The position numbers and the translations under genes are program-made. Below the pieces are notes generated by a model that had not been told where the DNA came from, ran no database searches, and saw nothing but the letters and a program-made list of their open reading frames with translations. A DNA stretch of 54,767 nucleotides from an uncultured Pelagibacteraceae bacterium (GTDB lineage Bacteria; Pseudomonadota; Alphaproteobacteria; Pelagibacterales; Pelagibacteraceae): positions 1-54,767 of the forward strand of contig CACASS010000002.1 of the NCBI GenBank assembly GCA_902535275.1. The letters run 5' to 3'. Of this stretch, positions 39,539 to 49,600 are shown piece after piece. Each line of letters starts with the position of its first letter. The stretch's first letter is position 1.

Positions 39539-41780
39539 TTCTAAATCTAAAAGATTCAGTCTTATCAGACGACTCGCTTGTTATGGGTATCGCGTATGAA
39601 AACGAAAGAGGTCCTATAACTGTAAACCAATTAACAGACAATCCAGTTGCTGATCGAATTTTGCTAGACTCTAAAGAACTATCATAATCCACTTCTCGCA
39701 ATGTAGCTGCATCAAAAAAAAAGCTTATATCAACATTTTCATATCCACTTAATACATTAGGTAAAGTGGAATTTATATTTAAAGCAGATCCAAAGTTTCC
39801 ACCTACGTACTCATTGCCGTCTTTTGGGCCGAATTTTCCTATTTCGAAACCTCTCAATTTACTTCCAGGTATATAAACTCTTCTTGAGACTCTGACATCA
39901 TCATCAATTGAATTTACAGCTTTAAAAAATAGTTTACCTGACAAAATTAGATTGTCTGAAATTGAGTGGTACCTAGACAAATTAACTGTGTTAGCTATTG
40001 ATAAATCATCAGAGTATATTGGTAAAACCTGCTTGAAACTCATTAAGTATCCATCAGTAGGTTGAAAATTTTGATCAAGTTTATTTAACGTCAAATTATA
40101 TGACAACAAATTTTCTAAGTAATCACCTTCTTGTCGTTTTTTATGCGCTGAGGCAGTGGAGGAGGTTTCTAATTTTTCATAATAAACAGAAACATCAAGA
40201 TTTACAAATAAATCTGAATATTGTTCAAATCCTGTACCCATACCAAACCCAGTTCTAGTTGTTTTAAAACCACCTGTGCTTAAAAAATCTGAGCTAGAAC
40301 TTTCAATAATTGTATTGAGTGATCTGTCTGTATTATTAAAATTAGGATTAACTACCTCAAATTTTCCTTTAATCTCATCTTCTGAAAGCATTAAATTAGT
40401 TTTAAGATTGATTCCTTTGCCAAGATAATTCTTTTCCTGAATACCTGCTGATAATGTAGCACCAGATGTACCAGTACCAGCTCCAGCAAAGATTTCTCCT
40501 GTTGGTGACTCCTCGACGTTAATATCAATAATTTTTTTCTGATTGTCAGTATCTGAAATTCTAGTATTTGATTTTACAGATTTAAAAATGCCTCTAGACT
40601 TAATATTGTTGATAGATTTTTCATATAAAACATCATTAAATGGATCTCCTTCATCTAGTATTAGAGAATTTCTTATTACTTTTTCTTCAGTTATGAAATT
40701 TCCATAAATATTAATTTGTTCAACATAAAATCTTTCCAAATTTTGAAATTTTAGATTGATATTAATTTTATTTCCATCAGATATAATTAAATCGTAATTA
40801 GTATTTAAAAAGACAAATTCTCTCTGTAAAACCAATAGATCTATCTCATTTATTATCTTATCAAGTTTTTTCGAAGAATAAACTTGACCTTTTAATTTAG
40901 ACAATTTTTCATTTATTCTAATAAAATTTTCAGAGTTAAAATCATCACTAATATTTAATTTAATATCATTAAAAAAAAATTTTATACCAGCATCTATATT
41001 ATAATTTAATTCAAAAGACTCATTATTAATATTTTTAGCATATGTAGATTTTATATTTACATTATAATATCCTTTATTCTGGTAAAATTTTTTTAACAAA
41101 ATTTCATCATTTTTAATTTTTGCCTCATCAAGATATTTATTTGATGTAATAATTTTCCAGAATCTTCCCTCTTCAGAAATAATTATATTTCTAAGTTTTG
41201 AGTCTCTAAATATTTTATTTCCCTGAAAATTAATTTTTTTAATAATAGCCCTTTTACCTAAATTAAAATTATAACTTAAATCTACAGAGTTATTTTTATT
41301 ATCTAAAATACTTACATCTACCTCAGCAAAGTAAAAACCACTAGCTCTTACAATATTATTAAGTAAATTTGTCTGCTCTTTAATATTTTTTTTTAAATAA
41401 GGGTATTTTTCGCTTTTTTTTGTTATCTCTCTTAATTTTGCTAATATAGACTTATTTTTAACACCATTTATTTTTATAGATTGAATTATTGGATTTTCAA
41501 TAATTTTGATTTTAATTTTTTTATTTTCAGTAGAGATGAAAACATCTTTAAAATAATTTGTTTTAAAGAGGTCTTTTATTGATTTATTTAATTTTTCATT
41601 ATCAATGGTTTCATTTAGGTCCAAACCTGAAAACATTATAATTGTCTCTACTGAAAGTCTTTCATTTCCTTGAATAATAATTTCATTGTAGTTTTTTGAA
41701 TATGAATTAGATATAAATGTTAATAAATATAAAAATATATAAATTAAAATAATCTTTAAGTTTTTAATTAGATTTTTCAT
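39522..41780 (-). CDS. bamA: Outer-membrane protein assembly factor BamA
   Basis: POTRA repeats (EIIIQGNERLSVETI...), VEESPTGEIFAGAGTGTSGATLSAGIQEKNYLGKG, VYIPGSKLRGFE, C-terminal FRFRIGTSF. Confidence 0.95.
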   Translation of the reverse strand: MKNLIKNLKIILIYIFLYLLTFISNSYSKNYNEIIIQGNERLSVETIIMFSGLDLNETIDNEKLNKSIKDLFKTNYFKDVFISTENKKIKIKIIENPIIQSIKINGVKNKSILAKLREITKKSEKYPYLKKNIKEQTNLLNNIVRASGFYFAEVDVSILDNKNNSVDLSYNFNLGKRAIIKKINFQGNKIFRDSKLRNIIISEEGRFWKIITSNKYLDEAKIKNDEILLKKFYQNKGYYNVNIKSTYAKNINNESFELNYNIDAGIKFFFNDIKLNISDDFNSENFIRINEKLSKLKGQVYSSKKLDKIINEIDLLVLQREFVFLNTNYDLIISDGNKININLKFQNLERFYVEQINIYGNFITEEKVIRNSLILDEGDPFNDVLYEKSINNIKSRGIFKSVKSNTRISDTDNQKKIIDINVEESPTGEIFAGAGTGTSGATLSAGIQEKNYLGKGINLKTNLMLSEDEIKGKFEVVNPNFNNTDRSLNTIIESSSSDFLSTGGFKTTRTGFGMGTGFEQYSDLFVNLDVSVYYEKLETSSTASAHKKRQEGDYLENLLSYNLTLNKLDQNFQPTDGYLMSFKQVLPIYSDDLSIANTVNLSRYHSISDNLILSGKLFFKAVNSIDDDVRVSRRVYIPGSKLRGFEIGKFGPKDGNEYVGGNFGSALNINSTLPNVLSGYENVDISFFFDAATLREVDYDSSLESSKIRSATGLSVNWFTVIGPLSFSYAIPITSESSDKTESFRFRIGTSF

Positions 41781-42942
41781 TTAACTTTATATATTCTTCT
41801 ACATACTTGTTGGTAATATTAACCATGTTCTTAATGTCGGAAATATTTTTTGGTTTAGACATGTAATAATTAGTAAAATATCTTTTTTTTAATAATTTTA
41901 ACATAAATTTATGTACAGAAATATAAGAAATCTTGTTTTCTAAATACTTTTTTACTAGTAGATCATTAATAGATACTAAAATTATTTCAAAATATGTGTT
42001 TATAAATTTATGATTTAATATTTTTAAAAGTGGAAAATTTACAATTGATGGTTTATAAAAATTTACTCCATTTAATTTTTTATAATCAAAGTTTCTATTA
42101 AAAGAATAGCTATCTTCATTTGTATAAAGTGTATTAGCAATTGGTATTTCCATTGATGTGTAATGAGCAAGAAATTTAGTTAATCCATTATGAAAATCTA
42201 TTATTGCATGTATGTAGGATTTTGGGTGTATTAATATTTCAAACTTATTTGTATCCAATTCAAAAATTTTACTTGCTTCAATAACCTCAAAAATTTTATT
42301 CATCATTGTTGCAGAATCTATTGTTATTTTTTTTCCCATTTTCCAGTTTGGATGTTTTAATGCAAATTTTGGCTTGATATATTTTATCTCATTTAACTTT
42401 TTTTTTAAAAAAGGTCCTCCTGATGCTGTAAGGTATATTTTCTTTAAATTATTAGTCTTATGAGACTGAAGCAAAGTCCATATAGAGAAATGTTCTGAGT
42501 CTAAAGGTATAAATTTAGTATTATTTTTTTTTAACTCCTTATTAATAAAACTCCATCCACAGATTATAGACTCCTTATTTGCTATCGCAAAATTTTTTGT
42601 ATACTTGATAATATTTAATGATGGTTCTAAACCATCTATTCCTGAAATAGCATTAATTGTTAAATAAGCTTTGGTTTTAATATTTCTAAATGCTTCATCA
42701 ATAGAAGAATATGCGCTAATATTTTTTTTTTTAAATCTATATTGATTTTTTTTTAACTGTTCTTTATCAAATATAATTACTTTCTTCACACCAAAATTAA
42801 GTGCTTGATTATAAATTTTTTTAACGTTTTTGTTTGTTGTTAATAATTTAATATTAAAACTTTTTTTATCTTTATTGATTATTTTCAACGTGGTCATGCC
42901 GATTGAACCTGTTGAACCTAGTAAAAAAATATCTTTTTTCAT
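41764..42942 (-). CDS. dxr: 1-deoxy-D-xylulose 5-phosphate reductoisomerase
   Basis: FLLGSTGSIGMTTL, ANKESIICGW, PLDSEHFSIW, TASGGPF, HPNWKMGKKITIDSATMMNK. Confidence 0.96.
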   Translation of the reverse strand: MKKDIFLLGSTGSIGMTTLKIINKDKKSFNIKLLTTNKNVKKIYNQALNFGVKKVIIFDKEQLKKNQYRFKKKNISAYSSIDEAFRNIKTKAYLTINAISGIDGLEPSLNIIKYTKNFAIANKESIICGWSFINKELKKNNTKFIPLDSEHFSIWTLLQSHKTNNLKKIYLTASGGPFLKKKLNEIKYIKPKFALKHPNWKMGKKITIDSATMMNKIFEVIEASKIFELDTNKFEILIHPKSYIHAIIDFHNGLTKFLAHYTSMEIPIANTLYTNEDSYSFNRNFDYKKLNGVNFYKPSIVNFPLLKILNHKFINTYFEIILVSINDLLVKKYLENKISYISVHKFMLKLLKKRYFTNYYMSKPKNISDIKNMVNITNKYVEEYIKLNEKSN

Positions 42943-42943
42943 C

Positions 42944-43597
42944 TTAGTTAGAAATTAAAATAATTCCTATAGGTAAAGCAAATAAAATTCCATCTATTCT
43001 ATCTAAAATTCCTCCATGACCAGGTATGATTGATCCTGTATCCTTAACATTTGCTGCTCTTTTAAAAAAAGAAATTATTAAATCACCCAATTGTGAAATT
43101 ATTGAAATGAGTAAAACTAAACTTATTACATTAATTTCAAAAACTAAAAATTCAAAAAAATATTTATAATAAAAAAAACTTATAACTAGAGGTAATACAA
43201 ATGATCCAATTAAACCGGCATATGTTTTATTTGGACTAATTTTTGTTAATTTTTTTCCACCAATTACTTTACCAAATATGTATCCTCCAATATCTGTCAT
43301 TGAACATATTAGAATTATAAATATTAGTGAAATTATATTTTCATTATTAAATGGAATTAATTTAAATAGAATTAACAGTGAAAAATAAATTAAATATAAT
43401 AAGGAAGAAAGAAAAAATATAAAATATTTTAAATTCTTCGTCTTAAATATTTTTTTAAATAATAAATTAAATTCTGTTAATGATATAAAGACAATTATAC
43501 TTAATGTTAGAATTATAAAAATAAAGCTTTTGAAAGATAAATATATAATTAATAACAAAATTAATGATGAAAATAATCTTTTAGTATTTTGACTCAT
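42944..43597 (-). CDS. cdsA: Phosphatidate cytidylyltransferase
   Basis: DIGGYIFGKVIGGKKLTKISPNKTYAGLIGS, SQLGDLIISFFKR, DTGSIIPGHGGILDRIDGILFALP. Confidence 0.95.
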   Translation of the reverse strand: MSQNTKRLFSSLILLLIIYLSFKSFIFIILTLSIIVFISLTEFNLLFKKIFKTKNLKYFIFFLSSLLYLIYFSLLILFKLIPFNNENIISLIFIILICSMTDIGGYIFGKVIGGKKLTKISPNKTYAGLIGSFVLPLVISFFYYKYFFEFLVFEINVISLVLLISIISQLGDLIISFFKRAANVKDTGSIIPGHGGILDRIDGILFALPIGIILISN

Positions 43598-44274
43598 TTA
43601 ATTCCGCCAAAGTTTCTTTTAACTTTAACAAATTTTTCTATAATTTTATTAAAATCATTTCTGGTAAAATCAGGCCAAAGTTTACTCACAAAATAGATTT
43701 CTGAATAAGATGATTGCCACAACAAAAAGTTACTCAATCTGTTCCTGTTTCCTGTTCTTATTAAAATTTCAGGATCTGGTATATTAGATGTATACAAATT
43801 TTTGCTTATATTTTTTTCATTAATGATTTTGGATAATCTGTTTAGTTTTTTTACTGATTGAATAATCTCTTCTTTTGATCCATAATTTAAAGCTATATTA
43901 ATCTGAATTCCACTATTCAATTTAGTTAATTTTTCTGCTTCCCTGAGCTTTATTTTAAGTGAATTTGGAAATTTGTTTATATTTCCTAAAACTTTTAATT
44001 TTATATTTTTTTTTATGAGTTTATTTAATTCTTTTTGAATATACTTCCTAAGTAAATTTATTAAAAATCTTATCTCGTTTTTTGGTCTTTTCCAGTTTTC
44101 TGTAGAAAATGTATACAAAGTTAAATATTTAATTTGCTTTGTAGTGGCTGCACTAATTATACTCTCAACAACTTTAACTCCTTTGGCATGACCATAATTT
44201 CTTGACTTTTTTTTCTTAATACCCCACCTACCATTGCCATCCATAATTATGGCTACGTGCCTTGGTAAACTCAT
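43594..44274 (-). CDS. uppS: Undecaprenyl diphosphate synthase (isoprenyl transferase)
   Basis: HVAIIMDGNGRWGIKKKKSRNYGHAKG, LTLYTFSTENWKRP, DPEILIRTGNRNRLSNFLLWQSSYSE. Confidence 0.96.
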   Translation of the reverse strand: MSLPRHVAIIMDGNGRWGIKKKKSRNYGHAKGVKVVESIISAATTKQIKYLTLYTFSTENWKRPKNEIRFLINLLRKYIQKELNKLIKKNIKLKVLGNINKFPNSLKIKLREAEKLTKLNSGIQINIALNYGSKEEIIQSVKKLNRLSKIINEKNISKNLYTSNIPDPEILIRTGNRNRLSNFLLWQSSYSEIYFVSKLWPDFTRNDFNKIIEKFVKVKRNFGGIK

Positions 44275-44822
44275 ATGGTCATTATTTCTTTTTCTTTTGC
44301 TAAAACTCTATTATCAATAATTTTTATTTGGTTATCTGTATAATCCTGAATAATTTTTTCGTTTTTTTTTACATCATCCTCTGAAATATCTTTATTTTTT
44401 AATAATTTTTTAAGCTCATCATTTGCTTCTCTTCTTATATTTCTTATAGAAACCTTGCACTTCTCACCCATTGATTTAATAATTTTTTTAATTTCATTTC
44501 TTCTCTCTTCACTAAGATCTGGTACTGGCAGTCTAATTAGCTGACCATCTATTTGAGGGTTTAATCCTAACTCAGACTTTTTAATTGCTGAATCTATAAG
44601 AGCTACATTATTTATATCCCAAACTTGTATATTTATACTTCTAGGTTCTGGTGTTGTAATACTGCCTAATTGATTAATTGGCATTTTTTGACCGTAAACA
44701 TCAACTTTTACAATATCCAGCATGCCTGCATTTGCTCTTCCTGTTCTTAATGAGCTTAGTTCACTTTGAAAAACATCATAAGTTTTTGTCATTTTATTAT
44801 TATATTTTGAATCTTCAAACAT
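44271..44822 (-). CDS. frr: Ribosome recycling factor
   Basis: LRTGRANAGMLDIVKVDVYGQKMPINQLGSITTPEPRSI, IRLPVPDLSEERR. Confidence 0.97.
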   Translation of the reverse strand: MFEDSKYNNKMTKTYDVFQSELSSLRTGRANAGMLDIVKVDVYGQKMPINQLGSITTPEPRSINIQVWDINNVALIDSAIKKSELGLNPQIDGQLIRLPVPDLSEERRNEIKKIIKSMGEKCKVSIRNIRREANDELKKLLKNKDISEDDVKKNEKIIQDYTDNQIKIIDNRVLAKEKEIMTI

Positions 44823-45673
44823 TACTCGCCTATTTTTAATCTTGTAAAATTATTAATTTGTAAATTAGAAATTCCCAATGTTTTTATAACATCCTTAACC
44901 TTCATTTTTGGATCCATAACCCAATCCTGTGACATCAAGCTATTTTCATCTTTAAATTTATTAATTTTACCTAAACTAATTTTCCTAGCTATATCATCAG
45001 GTTTGCCAGAATTTTTCAGTTCTTCCTCAATTAAATTTATCTCTTTATTTATTATTTCTTGATCTATTTGATTTGGATTTAACGCTATAGGATTTGATGC
45101 TGCTATATGCATTGATAATTGTTTTCCAAATAAATCAACTTTATCTGATTTATCATTTGTACTCAAAGATACTATTACAATTAATTTTGATACATTATCT
45201 TTAATTACTGAGTGTTGATAAGAAAAATTTCTTGAATTTTCATCAGCTAAGGTTTTAACTCTACCGATTGTTATTTTTTCTCCAATTTTTGCTATTAAAG
45301 CTACTAGATTTTCATCAACAGTTTTATTATTTTTCATCATTGATTTTTTTAAATCATCTATATTTGAGGAGTGATGATTATTTAATTCGCTTAATTCTTT
45401 AACAAACTCAATAAAATCATCATTTTTTGCTACAAAATCAGTTTCACAATTTACTTCTATTAAAGACATTTTTTTTTCATTCCCAGAAGTTACCACAACT
45501 CCCTCTGTCGCACTTCTGGACATTTTTTTGGAAGCCTTAGCTATACCTTTTATTCTCAAGATTTCAGCTGCTTTGTCTAAATCACCATTTGATTCTTTTA
45601 ATGCAGAATTGCAATCTTTAAAACCTGCACCTGTAGATTTCCTTAATTGTTTTACTTTTTCTATATCGCTCAT
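44822..45673 (-). CDS. tsf: Elongation factor Ts
   Basis: [62 protein letters not shown]. Confidence 0.97.
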   Translation of the reverse strand: MSDIEKVKQLRKSTGAGFKDCNSALKESNGDLDKAAEILRIKGIAKASKKMSRSATEGVVVTSGNEKKMSLIEVNCETDFVAKNDDFIEFVKELSELNNHHSSNIDDLKKSMMKNNKTVDENLVALIAKIGEKITIGRVKTLADENSRNFSYQHSVIKDNVSKLIVIVSLSTNDKSDKVDLFGKQLSMHIAASNPIALNPNQIDQEIINKEINLIEEELKNSGKPDDIARKISLGKINKFKDENSLMSQDWVMDPKMKVKDVIKTLGISNLQINNFTRLKIGE

Positions 45674-45700
45674 TTTATTTCCTGTGATAAAATTAATTTT

Positions 45701-46489
45701 TTAATTAAGTTTTTTTTCTGATTTTGTTTCTTTTGATTTTTCTGGACTTAATGTTTCAATTTTTAAAGCCTCAGTTTCTTTATCACTGACTATATTTTGT
45801 GGAGCTTCTTTTTTAGCATTAAGAATTGTTTCTTTTAAAAGTGAACAATATAAATCAATCGATCTTCTTGCATCATCGTTTCCAGGAATAGGAAAATCAA
45901 TACCATCTGGATCTGAATTTGTATCTAAAATTGCAACTATTGGAATACCCAGTTTAACTGACTCTTTAATTGCTAAAGATTCATAATTTGTATCAATTAT
46001 GAACACTAGATCAGGTATCTTTTTCATTGCTGATATTCCACCAAGTGATCTTTGTAGTTTATCTCTCTGACCACTCATCTTTAATAATTCTTTTTTTGTA
46101 AAGCCTCTATTCTCTGATTTTAAATCAGATTCTATTTTGTCAAGTTTTTTTATTGAATTAGATATTGTTCCCCAATTTGTAAGCATACCACCTAACCATC
46201 TATAATTAACAAAATATTGATCAGTTTCATTTGCAAGTTCTGCTATCGCCTCTGATGCTTGTTTTTTAGTTGATATAAATAATATTTTCCCACCTACTGA
46301 AATTGTTGAGTAGACTTTTTCTAAAGCCACTTTTGTAAGCTCAAGGGTTTGTGTTAAATCTATTATATGGATAGAGTCTCTTTTTCCAAAAATAAACTTC
46401 TTCATTTTTGGATTCCATCTTAAAGTTTTGTGTCCTAGATGAACGCCTGCTTCTAATAATTGTTCTATGGTTAGATTTGGTATTTTCAT
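45701..46489 (-). CDS. rpsB: 30S ribosomal protein S2
   Basis: LTIEQLLEAGVHLGHKTLRWNPKMKKFIFGKRDSIHIIDL, YRWLGGMLTNW. ORF track starts at 46513 (GTG); ATG at 46489 (MKIPNLTIEQLLEAG) fits S2 N-termini and has GGGA upstream. Confidence 0.96.
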   Translation of the reverse strand: MKIPNLTIEQLLEAGVHLGHKTLRWNPKMKKFIFGKRDSIHIIDLTQTLELTKVALEKVYSTISVGGKILFISTKKQASEAIAELANETDQYFVNYRWLGGMLTNWGTISNSIKKLDKIESDLKSENRGFTKKELLKMSGQRDKLQRSLGGISAMKKIPDLVFIIDTNYESLAIKESVKLGIPIVAILDTNSDPDGIDFPIPGNDDARRSIDLYCSLLKETILNAKKEAPQNIVSDKETEALKIETLSPEKSKETKSEKKLN

Positions 46490-46497
46490 ATTTTTTC

Positions 46498-46548
46498 CCG
46501 GTTGTGCCACCACAATTACTGCCTAAAAAGGACCGGAGGTATAAAACC
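46498..46548 (-). ncRNA. Candidate rpsB mRNA leader (autoregulatory r-protein leader) with compact three-way junction
   Basis: P1 46498-46502/46532-46536 (CCGGT/ACCGG), P2 46503-46506/46511-46514 (TGTG/CACA), P3 46522-46524/46529-46531 (CCT/AGG). P1 lies beside and overlaps the rpsB Shine-Dalgarno region. Confidence 0.6.
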
Positions 46549-46613
46549 AGAAATTGTGTGCGTGTTAATTTATGGAACTATTTACAAAAAAAAGAGAAAA
46601 AAACAAGTTTTTT

Positions 46614-49600
46614 TTAGAGAATATCAATATTCTTCTCATTTCTCATCAAATTGAGCATTTTGTGATCTATTTTTCTTTTTTCATTCAATTGAAAAGACAT
46701 CCTTTTTTTATCAACTTCAACATCTATTATCACTTTGGTTTTACCAGCTTCTAAACTAAAATTATTAATTTTTGTAATATCTTCTATATTTTTTATTTTT
46801 ATCATTACTTTATCTAATGGCTTATCAATCACCTCTTTCATAGAGATAATTTTTCGTATATTTACTTTCTTTTGAATTTTATTCGCATCTACATAATTTT
46901 TAAATAGTGTAATCATTACAGAATTACCCTCAATTAGTATTTCTCTATTAGTTTCAAAAACATCTGAAAAAACAAATAATTCAAAAACACCCGATAGATC
47001 AGAAAATTTAATTATTGCATACGAGCTTCCTGTTTGTGTTTTTTTCTCTTGAACCTTAAGTATAGTTGATGCAATATTTGAGCTTAAAATATTTTCATTT
47101 GAATTAAATTCATCATAATTAATAATATTATATTGATTAAAAAGTGATTTGTATTGATTTAGAGGGTGGCCAGAAATAAAAAAACCCAAAGTTTCAAATT
47201 CTTTTGATAATTTAACATCTACATTCCAATCTTCAATAGTATCTAAATAAGTCTCATCGTTATCTTCTTGAAACAAGTCAATTTGGTTTGCAGAATTATT
47301 TTCAAAAATATTTTTTGATTTTAGAATAATGTTAGGTATTGAATTATACAAAGATTGTCTGTTTTTCTTTAAATTATCAAAAGCTCCTGCTTTTACAAGA
47401 CCCTCTAGCTGCAATTTGTTTATGTCTTTTGGATTAACACGATTTATAAAATCTGTTAGATCTTTGTACTCCCCATTTTTAGTTCTTTCTTCTACAATTT
47501 TTGCAATAGCTTCAAAACCTACACTTTTAATTGCACCTAACGCGTAAAGAAAATTTTTTCCATCAGAGGAGAAGTCTGCATAACATTTATTAATATCTGG
47601 TCGAATTATTTTAATATTTAGTCTTTTTAGTTCTTCATAAAATTCACTTAATTTTTTTTGATTTGAAAGTTCCATTGACATAGAAGCTGCAAAAAACTCA
47701 TGTGGGTAGTATGTTTTTAAAAATGCAGTTTGATAGGCTATGATTGCATAAGCGGCAGCATGGCTTTTATTAAATCCATATTCTGCAAATGGTTCAATTT
47801 TTAAAAAAATCCCTGCTGCAATATCTTTGCTAATTCCATTTTTGTAGGCCCCTTCAACAAATCTTTCCTTCTGTTTTTCAAGTTCAGCTCTTTTTTTTTT
47901 ACCCATGGCTCTTCTAAGTATATCAGCCTCACCAGCAGTAAACCCTGACAGAGTTTGTGCTATTTGCATAACTTGTTCTTGATATATAATTACGCCATAA
48001 GTTGGTTTTAGAATATTCTCTAATTTAGGGTGTAAGTAATCTGGTTCTCTTTTGCCATGTTTACAATCGTTGTAAGTTGGTATGTTACTCATAGGACCAG
48101 GTCTATATAAAGCAACCAATGCAATAATATCTTCCAAACGATTAGGCTTCATATTGATTAAAGCATCTTTCATACCAGAGCTTTCTAATTGAAATAACCC
48201 AACTGTTTTCCCGCTAGATAAAAGATTAAATACTTTTTGATCTTCATAATCAATAGTTTCAATTTTGAAATTTGAGTGTTTTTTTTCTACAAGTCTTTGT
48301 GTTTTGTTAATTACCGTAAGAGTCTTTAGACCGAGAAAATCAAATTTGACTAACCCGGCATTTTCAGCTGAGTACATATCAAATTGTGTAGAAGGAAGTA
48401 ATAAATCTGCTGCAGAGTCTTTATACAATGGAACAGTTTGTGTTAATTTTTTATCTGCAATGACTACTCCAGCTGCATGTGTTGCAACATTTCTATTTAG
48501 ACCTTCAAGTTTTAGAGATAGTTCTATTAGACGACTAACTCTTTTATCTTCATTAATTAACTTTTGTAACCTTGGCTCTACGTTAATACTTTCTTGTAAG
48601 GTCAATGGTCTGGATGGATCAAATGGTATCATTTTACAGATACTATCTATATAACCATAAGGAAGTCCTAACACACGTCCAACATCTCTTATTACCATTC
48701 TAGCTTTGAGCTTCCCGAATGTAATAATATGGGCAACACTATCTTTATATTTAGTTGTTAAATATTTGAAGACTTGATCTCTTTTTTCCTCACAAAAATC
48801 TATATCAAAATCAGGCATGGAAATTCTATCAGGATTAAGAAATCTCTCAAAAATTAAATTAAATTTTATTGGATCAACATCTGTTATAGATAGACACCAA
48901 GCAACTAATGAACCTGCTCCTGATCCTCTTCCTGGCCCTACTGGTATATTATTATCTTTTGCCCACTTTATATAGTCTGAAACAATTAAAAAATATCCTG
49001 AATAATTCATTTCAGTTATAATTTTTATTTCATGCTTTAACCTATCTTTATAAGTTTCTTTAATTTTAATATTATTTGATATTTTTTTTATAAGCTCTGG
49101 ATCGGTTTTAAATTTTTCCTCCAAGCCTTCAAAGGAGTTATTTTTTAATTCATCGTCGATATTTACTGTACTTGTAATAATGTTAGGTAGTATAGGTTTA
49201 GAAGGTATAGGTCTAAAATCGCATCTGTAAGGTAAGTTATAATTATTTTCTAATGCCTCAGGCAAATCTTTAAAAATCTCTGACATTTCAGATGAAGATT
49301 TAAAGTAGTGATTGTTAGTTAGCTTTAATCTTTTTTGATCATTTATGTAAGTTTTTTGACCAATACACATTAAAGCATCATGCGCCTCATGCATTTCTTT
49401 ATCCAAATAGTAAACTTCATTTGTTGCTATAATTGGTATTTCATATTTTTTTGAAAGATTAAGATTGCAAATTTCAAATTCTTTTTCATTTATGTCACCA
49501 TGTCTTTGAATTTCTAAATAAAAATTTTCTTTAAAATTAGCATTAAATATTGATATTAATTCCTCCATTTCATCAATTAATCCTTTGTTGAAAATATTAC

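Noticed and set aside
45683-45698. TTAATT-TTTT-AATTAA hairpin between rpsB and tsf as a terminator
   Set aside because: Only A-T pairs and 6 bp; expected by chance in this AT-rich sequence and rpsB-tsf co-transcription is normal. Position is approximate.
46572-46754. Small plus-strand ORF between rpsB and dnaE
   Set aside because: Overlaps the dnaE 3' end in antisense and the rpsB promoter/leader region; no convincing ribosome-binding site.
48265-48654. 129-aa plus-strand ORF within dnaE
   Set aside because: Antisense shadow in a well-conserved dnaE region.
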